Source: CAZNPA01 sp964575095
GTDB lineage: Bacteria; Pseudomonadota; Alphaproteobacteria; Rickettsiales; SXRF01
Direction of reading: 5' to 3'
Length of the DNA: 64,000 nt
Assembly: GCA_964575095.1 (NCBI GenBank)
Contig: CAZNPA010000007.1
Span: 34,405-98,404, forward strand
The position numbers were made by a program, and so were the translations under genes. Below the pieces are notes generated by a model that ran no database searches, was not told the DNA's origin, and was given only the letters and a program-made list of their open reading frames with translations. Below, piece by piece: positions 1 to 9,564 of this stretch (positions within the stretch are counted from its first letter, which is position 1; each line of letters starts with the position of its first letter).

Positions 1-394
1 TCAGTATCTGCGCGCCGTTTTTATCCATCCCGGTATCGGTATCGATAACGCGCACCGGCTGCTTTAGATCAAAAACGAACCGCGACGTCGCCTTATCGAA
101 TTGCCCAAAACGCAGTTCTTTTATCAGCTCCCCATCGTAAGATGACGGCAGGGTGACTTTCTTTTGCTGTGCGAGCGGCATCTTTATCTGCGGCACATCG
201 ACCACCATCCGGTCGGGATTTCCGATGGTAAAAATCTTATAGGGTTCGGCGGTGGGGACGGTCAGGGTGATGATTTCCGTGCCCTCCTCGCCGGAAACGG
301 CCACCTGAGGTAGCGCCTGCGCCGCCGGCGCCATAGCCAAAACCAGGGCCAGGCCGGTAAAAAAGTAAGATATTGTTTTAATTGAATTATACAT
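1..394 (-). CDS. N-acetylmuramoyl-L-alanine amidase, N-terminal part (AMIN domain), runs off the window
   Basis: Reading the minus strand from ATG at 394 gives an uninterrupted frame of 131 codons to the window edge. It opens with a signal peptide (MYNSIKTISYFF, a hydrophobic stretch, then an AQA-type cleavage site near residue 26). The following region, with a DRMVVDVP strand and a RFVFDL strand, resembles an AMIN domain, which targets periplasmic cell-division amidases to peptidoglycan. The catalytic Amidase_3 domain would lie outside the window. In alphaproteobacteria an AmiC-type amidase is commonly divergent from rne, as here. The identification rests on the AMIN-like region and synteny, since the catalytic part is not visible. 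Confidence 0.72.
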   Translation of the reverse strand, partial: MYNSIKTISYFFTGLALVLAMAPAAQALPQVAVSGEEGTEIITLTVPTAEPYKIFTIGNPDRMVVDVPQIKMPLAQQKKVTLPSSYDGELIKELRFGQFDKATSRFVFDLKQPVRVIDTDTGMDKNGAQIL

Positions 395-445
395 ATCGTT
401 CACGGTTTTAGAATGTGCTCATTTTCGCCGGGGTTGTAAAGTTTA

Positions 446-473
446 TTGTGCAATTATTTTTTATGTCTATAAT
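446..473 (+). promoter_or_regulatory. Putative sigma70 promoter for rne with a long leader
   Basis: A perfect -10 hexamer TATAAT at 468-473 is preceded at 16 bp by a weak -35, TTGTGC (446-451). Transcription would begin near 480 and give a leader of about 300 nt before the rne start at 779. Long leaders are expected for rne, whose mRNA is autoregulated through its 5' untranslated region in E. coli. The rest of 395-778 contains GC-rich potential hairpins but no credible open reading frame. The assignment is by eye only. Confidence 0.42.
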
Positions 474-778
474 GAAGGTCGATGCGTCATGCAGGTGCGT
501 GACGCGCTAAAGAATGTGGTTAAGGCTGTTTTCAGACACTCTAAAAACGGACTTGGCCCTGAAGTAACAACGGTATTTTGATACAAACCTCGCCCTCATG
601 GTGCGAGCGTCAGATTCGTATGGGACATTCCTTCCGTCATAACAGTAAGACAACGCGCGGGCTTGGCACCGGCGGCGCAACTTTGCGCGCGCGGCCGCTT
701 TTACTGCGATCGTTTACGGAACCGCTTCCCCCCGGCTGATGCTCCTTCCGTGAGGCGACCTAATTAGGAGTCGCTCTC

Positions 779-3295
779 ATGACTAAAAGAATGCTTATCG
801 ACGCGCTGCACCCGGAAGAAACACGGGTCGTCATCGCCGATGAAAGACAAATCTACGATTTTGATTTCGTCAGCACCGCCAAGAAACAATTAAAAGGCAA
901 TATTTTCCTCGCCAAGATCACGCGCGTGGAGCCTTCGCTGCAAGCCGCGTTCGTCGAATACGGCGGCGGCAAGCAAGGATTCCTTCCCTTCTCGGAAATC
1001 CACCCCGATTATTACCAGATCCCGACCTCGGACCGTAAACGGCTGATGGAAGAAGCCGAGAGCGAAGCCGCCACGGAACAGGTGAACGAACCTTCCGCCT
1101 CCTCCGAAACCGAATCCATTGATGCTGCCCCGGCCGACATGCCGATGGAAAACGCACCGGCGACGGAAGAGCTTGCGGAACAAACGCTGTCGGAACATCC
1201 GGCCTATCTTTCGCAAGGTGCTCTCGACATTCCGCCGGAAGAAACACCGCGCGATGAATCGCCCGTAGCCGAAAACACGGAAACGGCGGACGCGAATGAG
1301 GCCGCCATACCCGAAACAACCGAACCCGCCGCCGGCCAGGAAGAAAAACCGGCCGAAGAGGCGATGGAAACCTTGCCCAACGAAGAAGAGGAAATGCGCG
1401 ACAAGCGTAACAAGCGCACGTTCTTCAAGCGCTACCGCATTCAGGAAGTGATCCGCCGCGGTCAGATCGTGCTGGTGCAGGTCATCAAGGAAGAACGCGG
1501 CAACAAGGGCGTATCGTTGACGACGTACCTGTCATTGGCCGGACGTTATTGCGTGCTGATGCCCAACTCGCCCAAAGACGGCGGTATTTCACGCAAGATC
1601 GCCAGCCCCGAAGACCGCCGGCGCCTCAAAGCCATCTCAAGTGAACTCAAATTTGCGCGCGGCATGAGCGCCATCATCCGCACCGCTGGCATGGACCGCA
1701 CCAGCGCCGAAATCAAACGCGACTACGAATATCTGGTGAAGCTGTGGAACCGCATCCGCGAGGACACGCTGCAATCCAACGCCCCTGCCCTCATTTACGA
1801 GGAAAGCAACATCATCAAGCGCGCCATCCGCGACCAGTATACCGGCGATATCGATGAGCTTATCATCGAAGGCGACGACGGCTACAACGCGGCCAAGGAT
1901 TTCATGAAGCTGCTCCTGCCCAGCCACACGCCCAAAATCAAACACTATAACGAGCCGACGCCGCTGTTCTACGCCTATAACGTCGAAGACCAATTGCTGC
2001 AGATGCACGACCCGGTGGTCAAACTGCGCTCAGGCGGTTACATCGTTATCAACCCGACCGAGGCGCTGATTTCTATCGACGTCAACTCCGGCCGCGCCAC
2101 CGGCGAACGCAACATCGAAGAAACGGCAACGAAAACCAATCTCGAGGCCGCCAACGAAGTCGCGCGCCAATTGCGCCTGCGCGATCTGGCCGGGCTTATC
2201 GTCATCGACTTCATCGACATGCTGGAATCGCGCAACCGCCGCAACGTTGAGCGTTCGCTGAAAGACGCGCTCAAGGCCGACCGCGCCAAGATACAGCTTG
2301 GCCGCATCAGCCCGTTCGGGTTATTGGAAATGTCACGCCAGCGCCTGCGTCCCTCCATCTCCGAAACCAACATGGTGCAATGCCCGCATTGCGTCGGGCG
2401 CGGCTACATACGCTCCAACGAATCGATGAGCATCCAGATCATCCGCGCGCTGGAGAAGGAAGCCTCCACCGGCACCTGGAGCGGATTCCGCCTCATCGCG
2501 CCACAAGCGATCGCGCTGCATCTGCTGAACACCAAACGCGATGCGCTGAAAAGCATTGAAGACCGGCATACCGTCACCATCCAGGTACTGGCCGACGCCG
2601 AGCTCGCGCTTTCGGATTACAATCTGGAGAAAATGCGCCGGCCGCAAAACCAGGCCGCCGACGCGCGCAAAACCCGCCAGCCGGTGCGCGATGCCGAGAT
2701 CATCGATTTCCCGCCCATCGCCGATCATGAGGAAGGCTTTGTCGCCGAGGAAACATCCTTCAGCGGATCGACGCCGGAAGAAATCCCCGCCAGTGATACC
2801 ACCACCGGTCACGCCAACAGCGACCGGGGCAACCGCGGTGGACGCGGCGGCCGTCGCGGGCGTCGCGGCGGACGCGGCGGCAGGAAAAATTTTGGCGATT
2901 CGCCGCGCCCGGCCAATGCGCCGGAAATGCCGCAACCGGCGCCGGACCAGAATACGGGATCGAATATCACCGAAGTTTCGGAACCTTCGTCCGGCGGCAC
3001 CGACCGTCCGGAGCGCGGTTCGCGCCCTCCCCGCCAGCGCGGCGGACGCGGACGCCGCCCATGGCGCGACGACAATCGCAGCGGCAATAAAGATTCACGC
3101 CCGCCCCGCCATGACCGCACGGAAAACACCGGCGCCGTTGACGGCCAGACGCTCCCGGCATTCACCCGCGAATCGGCGGCTCCAGCGCCCGTAGCACCTC
3201 CCGCTCCGGCACCGGTAGTCGAATCCACCCCGCGCGATCCCAACGCACAGCCTAAAAAAGGCTGGTGGCAGAAGATGATTCAATTGGATGATTGA
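779..3295 (+). CDS. rne: Ribonuclease E/G family endoribonuclease (RNase E)
   Basis: This endonuclease initiates mRNA decay and processes rRNA and tRNA precursors, and scaffolds the degradosome. The product is 838 aa. An N-terminal S1 domain begins near residue 38 (GNIFLAKITRVEP) and is split by a Glu/Ala/Pro-rich acidic insertion at about residues 88-208 before it resumes (GQIVLVQVIKEERGNKG). The DNase I-like catalytic core carries SIDVNSGRATGE and LIVIDFIDM with the metal-binding aspartates. The zinc-link motif CPHCVGRG follows. The C-terminal tail is disordered, with an Arg/Gly block (GGRGGRRGRRGGRGGR) and a GWWQKM end typical of the alphaproteobacterial protein. AGGAG at 766-770 sets the start. 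An acidic S1 insertion is known in alphaproteobacterial RNase E. Confidence 0.95.
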   Translation: MTKRMLIDALHPEETRVVIADERQIYDFDFVSTAKKQLKGNIFLAKITRVEPSLQAAFVEYGGGKQGFLPFSEIHPDYYQIPTSDRKRLMEEAESEAATEQVNEPSASSETESIDAAPADMPMENAPATEELAEQTLSEHPAYLSQGALDIPPEETPRDESPVAENTETADANEAAIPETTEPAAGQEEKPAEEAMETLPNEEEEMRDKRNKRTFFKRYRIQEVIRRGQIVLVQVIKEERGNKGVSLTTYLSLAGRYCVLMPNSPKDGGISRKIASPEDRRRLKAISSELKFARGMSAIIRTAGMDRTSAEIKRDYEYLVKLWNRIREDTLQSNAPALIYEESNIIKRAIRDQYTGDIDELIIEGDDGYNAAKDFMKLLLPSHTPKIKHYNEPTPLFYAYNVEDQLLQMHDPVVKLRSGGYIVINPTEALISIDVNSGRATGERNIEETATKTNLEAANEVARQLRLRDLAGLIVIDFIDMLESRNRRNVERSLKDALKADRAKIQLGRISPFGLLEMSRQRLRPSISETNMVQCPHCVGRGYIRSNESMSIQIIRALEKEASTGTWSGFRLIAPQAIALHLLNTKRDALKSIEDRHTVTIQVLADAELALSDYNLEKMRRPQNQAADARKTRQPVRDAEIIDFPPIADHEEGFVAEETSFSGSTPEEIPASDTTTGHANSDRGNRGGRGGRRGRRGGRGGRKNFGDSPRPANAPEMPQPAPDQNTGSNITEVSEPSSGGTDRPERGSRPPRQRGGRGRRPWRDDNRSGNKDSRPPRHDRTENTGAVDGQTLPAFTRESAAPAPVAPPAPAPVVESTPRDPNAQPKKGWWQKMIQLDD

Positions 3296-3300
3296 TCTAG

Positions 3301-3319
3301 CCCCGCACTCGTTGCGGGG
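3301..3319 (+). terminator. Hairpin after rne, possible terminator
   Basis: A perfect 7-bp stem, CCCCGCA paired with TGCGGGG around a CTCGT loop, begins 5 bases after the rne stop codon. Only a short, mixed T-containing stretch follows (tccagttcattt), so intrinsic termination would be weak. It also lies just beyond the convergent gene ending at 3346, so it may serve both. Confidence 0.4.
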
Positions 3320-3345
3320 TCCAGTTCATTTACCTGAGAAAAAAA

Positions 3346-3882
3346 TCAGCCGCGGACAGACTCTTTAGGCGCATCAGGATCATCGCCCGCTATGCGCGCG
3401 TGCTTGCGCTTGCGGCGACGATCCAAGGCATTGTCACCGGCATTTCCTAATTCGTTACCCACAACTCCAGCTAAAGCTGTACCCAACCCCATTAATGCCA
3501 CAGGAATAAGGAGTTCTTTAGAAGCTGGGATGGGCGCACGGGAATTTATAAAAGATTCTTCCAGCTCGGCATCTGCCCGTTGTTTGGCGGTATAAAGAGC
3601 TAAGAATTCGTTATAGGCAATATTCTTTTCTTCTTCAGTCATTACCTGTTTTTCGCGCATCTTCTTTACGGCAATGCTGGCTAATTCTTGCGGCGAGCGC
3701 TCATCGCTATTATGCAACTGAGCCATTATCTCGGGATTTTGCTCTACATATTGGGCACGTTTTGGCGCTTTCATATCTTCTATTGTTTTATCACCAATCA
3801 CGCCGCCTGCTACCAGTCCACCTATAGCTCCCAGTACCCTTCCCGCTTTTTTCAAATTCATCTTATCATTATCTTCCGACAT
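3346..3882 (-). CDS. Hypothetical protein with glycine-zipper-like hydrophobic segments
   Basis: I do not recognise a family. The 178-aa product has two small-residue-rich hydrophobic stretches: residues 13-28 (LGAIGGLVAGGVIG) and about residues 122-147 (LLIPVALMGLGTALAGVVG). They flank a charged, probably helical middle with Gln/Glu/Lys-rich stretches. A basic patch, DRRRKRKHAR, sits near the C-terminus. The glycine spacing in both segments suggests a membrane-associated glycine-zipper protein, but no signal peptide is visible. Base composition is lower in GC than the flanking rne and M48 genes, suggesting later acquisition. A strong Shine-Dalgarno (GGAGG), present twice, precedes the start. 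Confidence 0.6.
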   Translation of the reverse strand: MSEDNDKMNLKKAGRVLGAIGGLVAGGVIGDKTIEDMKAPKRAQYVEQNPEIMAQLHNSDERSPQELASIAVKKMREKQVMTEEEKNIAYNEFLALYTAKQRADAELEESFINSRAPIPASKELLIPVALMGLGTALAGVVGNELGNAGDNALDRRRKRKHARIAGDDPDAPKESVRG

Positions 3883-3883
3883 A

Positions 3884-3907
3884 AGTTCCTCCGTTAGTTC
3901 CTCCGTT
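3884..3907 (-). repeat. 12-bp tandem duplication carrying the Shine-Dalgarno of the 178-aa gene
   Basis: On the minus strand the sequence AACGGAGGAACT occurs twice head-to-tail immediately upstream of the start codon at 3882. Each copy contains GGAGG, so the gene has two consecutive ribosome-binding sites, the nearer one at functional spacing. Confidence 0.8.
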
Positions 3908-4046
3908 GTTCTCTGCCAACGATTATAACAGCCACGCCGGCTGATAATTATGAAGATTTGGTGAAGATTGTTTAATGGATTGTTTTATCAGTTCTTTTCT
4001 TCACTCTTAGTGGGCAGTATGATAGAATTGGCACAAAGGATTACAC

Positions 4047-5408
4047 ATGATGGCTTGCCGTTTTCTCTTCTGTTTTCTGATTTCCATCATCTATCTTCTG
4101 CATGCTGAAGCCGCCCTCGCCGCACCCTTAATCCGCGATGCCGAGGTCGAGCACACGCTGCGCCTGTATGCCGATCCGATTTTTACCGTGGCGGGGCTTA
4201 AGCCCTCGGCGGTCAGGATTTTCATCGTGCAGGACGATGCTTTGAACGCCTATGTCGCCGGCGGCAGCAACCTGTTCATCCACACCGGCCTGATAGAGAC
4301 ATGCGATACGCCCGACATGCTGATCGGCGTCATGGCGCATGAAACCGGCCACATCGCCGGCGGGCATCTGGCTCAGGGCACGGAAAAGCTCAAGAATGCC
4401 GAAATGGGTACCATCTTCAGTTACGTACTGGGCGCGGCGGCGGCGGTGGCGTCGAAAAAACCGGAGGCGGCGGCGGTGGTAATCAGCGGCAGCGCGAATA
4501 CTGTCGGCCGTAATTTTATGGCTTTTACCCGCGCGCACGAAGAAGCGGCAGATCAGGCGGGACTCAATTTTCTCGACAAGCTGGATATTTCCGCCAGTGG
4601 CCTGCTGAAAATCTTTACGCTGCTCAAGCGCCACGAGCGCGAGCATTTCGGCGCCATCGACCCGTACCTGATCACGCACCCCTTGAGCAGCACCCGCATC
4701 GACCACGTGCGCCATGCTGTGGAAATTTCCAAAATCCCCGAAGGCCAATACCCAAAGAATTTCGATATGCCGCATAAGCGCATGGTAGCGAAACTGTACA
4801 GCTTCCTTAAAACGCCGGAGCGCACGTTCCAGAAATATCCGGTCGCCGACAAAAGCGTCCCGGCGCGGATGGCGCATGCCATCGCCTATTATAAAATGCC
4901 GGATCTGGTAAAATCGCTGGCGGAAATGGATAGCCTGATTAAAGAATCGCCGAAGGATCCCTTCTTCCATGAACTGAAAGGGCAGATATTATTCGAGAAC
5001 GGCCGCATCCCCGAAGCGCTGGAAAGCTATGCCAAAGCGTCACAGCTGCTCCCCGGTTCGGCCCTGATACTGACCGATCTCGCCAAGGTGGAACTGGCAC
5101 AGAAAGAACCGCGCGTTCAATCAGCCATCAGCCATCTTGAGAAAGCCAACAGCATCGACAACACCAATCCCGACACCTGGCATTTCCTGACGATCGCCTA
5201 CGGCAAGGCCGGCAACAAAGGCATGTCGTATCTGGCGATGGCGGAAGAAGATGCGCTCAATGCTGATTTTAAATCAGCGCTGTCGGAAGTTAATCAGGCA
5301 TTAACCTTACTTAAGGAAGCAACGCCCGCGCGGCAGAGAGCGCAGGATTTGAAGGCGCATGCGATAGCAATGCAACAGAAAGAAAAAGAAGAAGAGTCGC
5401 GCTTTTAA
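4047..5408 (+). CDS. Periplasmic M48-family zinc metalloprotease with TPR domain (BepA/YfgC-like)
   Basis: The product (453 aa) has a signal peptide (cleavage after LAA, near residue 26), then a peptidase M48 domain with the zinc motif HETGH, whose first histidine is residue 98. A downstream AHEEAADQAG segment is expected to give the third ligand (Glu). From about residue 295 TPR-like helical repeats follow (ELKGQILFENGRIPEALESY and later copies). This architecture matches BepA-type proteases, which survey outer-membrane protein assembly and degrade stalled LptD or Bam substrates in enterobacteria. The equivalent role here is inferred. It lies upstream of a DsbA-like gene, fitting an envelope quality-control context. 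Confidence 0.88.
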   Translation: MMACRFLFCFLISIIYLLHAEAALAAPLIRDAEVEHTLRLYADPIFTVAGLKPSAVRIFIVQDDALNAYVAGGSNLFIHTGLIETCDTPDMLIGVMAHETGHIAGGHLAQGTEKLKNAEMGTIFSYVLGAAAAVASKKPEAAAVVISGSANTVGRNFMAFTRAHEEAADQAGLNFLDKLDISASGLLKIFTLLKRHEREHFGAIDPYLITHPLSSTRIDHVRHAVEISKIPEGQYPKNFDMPHKRMVAKLYSFLKTPERTFQKYPVADKSVPARMAHAIAYYKMPDLVKSLAEMDSLIKESPKDPFFHELKGQILFENGRIPEALESYAKASQLLPGSALILTDLAKVELAQKEPRVQSAISHLEKANSIDNTNPDTWHFLTIAYGKAGNKGMSYLAMAEEDALNADFKSALSEVNQALTLLKEATPARQRAQDLKAHAIAMQQKEKEEESRF

Positions 5409-5413
5409 TATTT

Positions 5414-5442
5414 TTGACTTTCGCCGTAACTCCTATTAGATA
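5414..5442 (+). promoter_or_regulatory. Putative promoter for the DsbA-like gene
   Basis: TTGACT (5414-5419, 5 of 6 match to the -35 consensus) is followed after 17 bp by TAGATA (5437-5442), overlapping GATAAT at 5439-5444. It lies in the 68-bp gap between the M48 gene and the DsbA-like gene, about 35 bp before the latter's start, so that gene probably has its own promoter. Confidence 0.4.
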
Positions 5443-5476
5443 ATGACTGGTTCCCGTTATCCATTAGGAGATTACA

Positions 5477-6544
<1,068 letters not shown>

Positions 6545-6569
6545 GTTTTACGTAATCGATTATTTTACG

Positions 6570-6601
6570 CGCCCTCTTCTTAGGAAGAGGGCGTTTTTTT
6601 T
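6570..6601 (+). terminator. Rho-independent terminator shared by convergent genes
   Basis: A 10-bp perfect stem (CGCCCTCTTC, 6570-6579, paired with 6584-6593), a TTAG loop and then eight T residues follow the DsbA-like gene. On the opposite strand the same stem is the 3' end of ispE: its last codons and TAA stop lie in one arm and the loop. The complement lacks a U-tract downstream of ispE, so termination should be strongest in the plus direction. Confidence 0.88.
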
Positions 6602-7449
6602 ATGGCGGTGGCCACGGCCCACCACCTTGGAAAATCGGCACGGATTTTTTTTAGCGCCGCTTCGCTCTTGGCCGCATCATCGAATAATGCGAAACAGGTG
6701 GCGCCGCTGCCGGCCATCCGCGCCAACCGGCAATCATTCAGGCTACGTAACCAGCCAAGCATATCAGCGATCTGGGGCATAAGCCGGATAGACGTTTTTT
6801 CCAGTGCGTTATGCGTGGGCGCGATAAATTTTTGCAACGCATCGAAAGATGCTATACGCGGCGGCATATCACACAGTGCGGTGAACTCGCCTTTAAAATT
6901 CCGGAAGACGTCCGCCGTCTCAAGCGGTAAGAGCGGATTCGCCATCACCACCCACGCCTTTGCCGTCAGTGGCAACGAGTGTATTTCTTCGCCGACGCCG
7001 CGCATCAGCGCCGGTTCTCCGGTAAGGCACACCGGCACGTCACTGCCCAGCGATAATGCCAGCGCGTTGAGCGTGTTCTGCGGCAGGGAGATATTCCACA
7101 GCTTGCTCAATCCGCGCAACGCTGCCGCCGCATCGGCGGAACCGCCGCCCAGGCCAGCGGCAACCGGGATGCGTTTGTGCAAGACCATGCGCGCACCTTT
7201 TTTGCCGCCGCTCTGTTTTTGCAACAACGTCGCCGCTTTCATGACGCTGTTGTCCGGCGTCAGACCGGCGGCGAACGGACCGGTGATATCTAATGTAACG
7301 TCATCGGCGGGATGGATTTCCAGCGTGTCGCCGAATTCGGTGAAGACGACCATACTATCCAAGAGATGATATCCGTCCGGGCGCTTGCCGGTGATGTGCA
7401 GGAATAAATTGAGTTTAGCCGGCGCGGGTTCGATGATGGCGGCGTTCAT
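6580..7449 (-). CDS. ispE: 4-diphosphocytidyl-2-C-methyl-D-erythritol kinase
   Basis: IspE phosphorylates CDP-methylerythritol in the non-mevalonate (MEP) pathway to isoprenoids. The 289-aa product begins PAPAKLNLFLHITGKRPDGYH, the family's N-terminal substrate-binding signature. It carries the GHMP kinase phosphate-binding loop PVAAGLGGGSADAAAAL and a C-terminal GHMP motif (ARMAGSGATCFALF). The start overlaps the stop of the upstream TPR gene by one base (TGATG), indicating translational coupling. The final codons run into the terminator stem described at 6570. Confidence 0.95.
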   Translation of the reverse strand: MNAAIIEPAPAKLNLFLHITGKRPDGYHLLDSMVVFTEFGDTLEIHPADDVTLDITGPFAAGLTPDNSVMKAATLLQKQSGGKKGARMVLHKRIPVAAGLGGGSADAAAALRGLSKLWNISLPQNTLNALALSLGSDVPVCLTGEPALMRGVGEEIHSLPLTAKAWVVMANPLLPLETADVFRNFKGEFTALCDMPPRIASFDALQKFIAPTHNALEKTSIRLMPQIADMLGWLRSLNDCRLARMAGSGATCFALFDDAAKSEAALKKIRADFPRWWAVATAIKKTPSS

Positions 7450-9218
7450 CAGGGAACAGCGATTTCCGGGCGGCTGCCATCGGCGATCACCGGCGGCATG
7501 CTGGGAGCGCTGGCAGCCAGACCTTGCTTGAGTTTTCTGCGCAGCGCACCGGTTTCTTCACCATCGGGCAAGAAGGACAGCGAGCGTTCCCACTGGAAGC
7601 GCGCTTCGATTTTTCGTCCCAGTTGCCAGTAGACATCGCCTAGATGATCGTTGATGGTGGGGTCGCTGGGTAGCAACTCCAATGCTTTTTCAAGATAAAG
7701 CGCCGCGTCCTTATACTGCTTGAGCGAAAACAGCGCCCAGCCCATGCTGTCGATAATCTGCGGATCGTTGGGGCGCAGGCGCACCGCCTTTTCCAGCATC
7801 TCGCGTGCTTCGTCGACACGCTCGCGGCGCGTGAGCCAGGTGTAGCCCAAATAATTGAGCACGTCCGGCTGGTCGGGTTTCAACGTCAGCGCCTTCTGCA
7901 TATCCTGCTCGGCGGCTTTCCATTTTCCCTGCCGCTCGAAACAGACGCCGCGCGCAAACAATATCGGCCAGTGCTGGCTGTCCAATTCGCCGAGGCGTTG
8001 CAGCGCCTGCGAATAGGCATCGGCGGCTTCACCGAAACGGGAATGCGTGCGCAACAAATCGCCTTTGGCCACCAGCGCTTCGGAGCGCTGCGGCAGATTG
8101 CGGCTTATTTTATCGAGCAGCGCGATCGCGTCGCGGAATTTTCCCGCCTGATTGTAATTAACGGCAAGGCGCAATGCAGCCTTGTTATAAAGCGCGCTGC
8201 GTTCGTTGAACATCGCATACATAGCGTTGGCCTTGTCGTATTGCTTGAAGTCGCTGTAGGCATCACCGAGACCGAGCGTCGCCAGCGGGAAATTCGGTTT
8301 CAGGTAGCGCGTCATCTGCAGGTAAATCACCGCGTCTTGCGGGATACCGGCGCCCTGCATGATGCTGCCCATGGTGAACAGCACCTCAGCGATGCCGTCC
8401 TGCGGCGTAGTGATCGCAGCCGATGCATCCGGTGCGGTCTGGCCAGGATTGAGCTTGCGGTAGGTTTCTACCAATGGCGTAAGTGCGGCGGGCGCGTTAT
8501 TATCGTCGTAAAACCGCAGCAGCATATCCATTACATGCGCGGGAGGATTGACCGGATCGTCGACGGCGTTTTTAAAATTGAGCGCGGCGGCATCTTTAAA
8601 ACCGGCGTAGCTGTTGAGCAGCGCCAGATGATATTGTACCAGCGACGTCGCGCGACCGGCATCGCTGCTCATGCCTTCCAGCGTGATCGGCTTTTGCGGC
8701 TTGCGCAAGCTGATGTCCAGCCACGCTGAAACCAGCGGCAGCCAGAGCTGCCCGCTATTGGCGTCGAAGGCGCCGTTGAGCACGGCGTTGGCGTGGTCGA
8801 TGCGTCCCTGCTTGACGGCGTGCAGGCTGACCAGCAGCGACGAGATGGGATTGACATGTTCCGCCTGCGGTATGTTTTCCGCCAGCGTGATTGCCTCCTC
8901 GACATCGCCGTTTAACAGCAGCATGCTTTGCAGCTGGAGGCTGATGTCCGCGTTACCGGGATTTTCCCGCTGTGCGCTGCGCAGGTAGCGGATGGCTTTG
9001 CCGATGTCGCCGGTGGCTTTCGCGAACTGGCTGGAGAGATACGCGCCCGCCATGCCATCGGACATGGTGACGGGGATGGAATCAGGGACGGCGGCGGAAT
9101 CGGCGGCAACTTGATCTTGCAGGATTTCCGGACCCTCTACGTCGCCAGCGGCAGCAGCAGCGGCATAAAACGCCAGCACCATCACGGCGGGGCACAAAAA
9201 TTTGTATTGGTTTTTCAT
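7449..9218 (-). CDS. Secreted TPR-repeat protein
   Basis: The product (589 aa) has an N-terminal signal sequence (MKNQYKFLCPAVMVLAFYAA, cleaved after an Ala-rich stretch). Tetratricopeptide-like repeats run through most of its length, clearest in the C-terminal half: QPDVLNYLGYTWLTRRERVD, NDPQIIDSMGWALFSLKQY and DPTINDHLGDVYWQLGRK. That C-terminal array, with LGYTW, DSMGWAL and DHLGDVYW signatures, is widely conserved in alphaproteobacteria directly upstream of ispE. The function is not established; it probably scaffolds an envelope complex. The gene is translationally coupled to ispE. Confidence 0.82.
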   Translation of the reverse strand: MKNQYKFLCPAVMVLAFYAAAAAAGDVEGPEILQDQVAADSAAVPDSIPVTMSDGMAGAYLSSQFAKATGDIGKAIRYLRSAQRENPGNADISLQLQSMLLLNGDVEEAITLAENIPQAEHVNPISSLLVSLHAVKQGRIDHANAVLNGAFDANSGQLWLPLVSAWLDISLRKPQKPITLEGMSSDAGRATSLVQYHLALLNSYAGFKDAAALNFKNAVDDPVNPPAHVMDMLLRFYDDNNAPAALTPLVETYRKLNPGQTAPDASAAITTPQDGIAEVLFTMGSIMQGAGIPQDAVIYLQMTRYLKPNFPLATLGLGDAYSDFKQYDKANAMYAMFNERSALYNKAALRLAVNYNQAGKFRDAIALLDKISRNLPQRSEALVAKGDLLRTHSRFGEAADAYSQALQRLGELDSQHWPILFARGVCFERQGKWKAAEQDMQKALTLKPDQPDVLNYLGYTWLTRRERVDEAREMLEKAVRLRPNDPQIIDSMGWALFSLKQYKDAALYLEKALELLPSDPTINDHLGDVYWQLGRKIEARFQWERSLSFLPDGEETGALRRKLKQGLAASAPSMPPVIADGSRPEIAVP

Positions 9219-9267
9219 ACGATTACTATAATAAAACAGAAATACGGCAAAATCACCTTAAAAACGC

Positions 9268-9295
9268 TTGCGACTTCGCCATATATTAATAGAAT
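9268..9295 (+). promoter_or_regulatory. Putative promoter for the 64-aa gene
   Basis: TTGCGA (9268-9273) and TAGAAT (9290-9295) are 16 bp apart and point toward the small gene at 9364, giving a leader of about 60 nt. The -10 matches 5 of 6 and the -35 matches 4 of 6 consensus positions. Confidence 0.42.
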
Positions 9296-9363
9296 CCTGC
9301 GCTCTCAACTAGACGATAGTTATATAACGTAAATCAGAGCAAATATAAGGCCAAAGGACACCT

Positions 9364-9558
9364 ATGAGCAGCAAAAATAACCCGGACGCGCGTGGCGAAG
9401 TAACGGCACTGCGCAAATACAACGGAAAAGTCGTGAAACCGGTGCTGTTCATCCAGCGCGGCGTCGGCAAATACATCGCCGCCGCCTACGAAGACGGCAG
9501 CCTCGTCATCGACAAAAACACCAAACTGCCGGTGGCGTATAAGAACGTCGCGGCTTAG
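9364..9558 (+). CDS. Small basic protein of unknown function (64 aa)
   Basis: An independent small gene between two minus-strand genes, preceded by AAAGGA at suitable spacing and by a plausible promoter. The product has Lys-rich and hydrophobic beta-strand-like segments (KVVKPVLFIQRGVGKYIAAA, then EDGSLVIDKNTKLPVAY) and no signal peptide or cysteine. The alternating pattern suggests a small beta-sheet protein. I cannot place it in a family. A coding role is supported by the ribosome-binding site, codon use like its neighbours, and the absence of any better frame on the other strand. Confidence 0.7.
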   Translation: MSSKNNPDARGEVTALRKYNGKVVKPVLFIQRGVGKYIAAAYEDGSLVIDKNTKLPVAYKNVAA

Positions 9559-9564
9559 GGCTAA

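Noticed and set aside
2556..3194. 212-residue plus-strand frame inside rne
   Set aside because: It lies in another frame of the Arg/Gly-rich tail and has a composition typical of GC-rich shadows; no ribosome-binding site.
4128..4970. 280-residue minus-strand frame opposite the M48 gene
   Set aside because: Mirror of an aligned codon pattern in a well-supported gene; no ribosome-binding site or domain.
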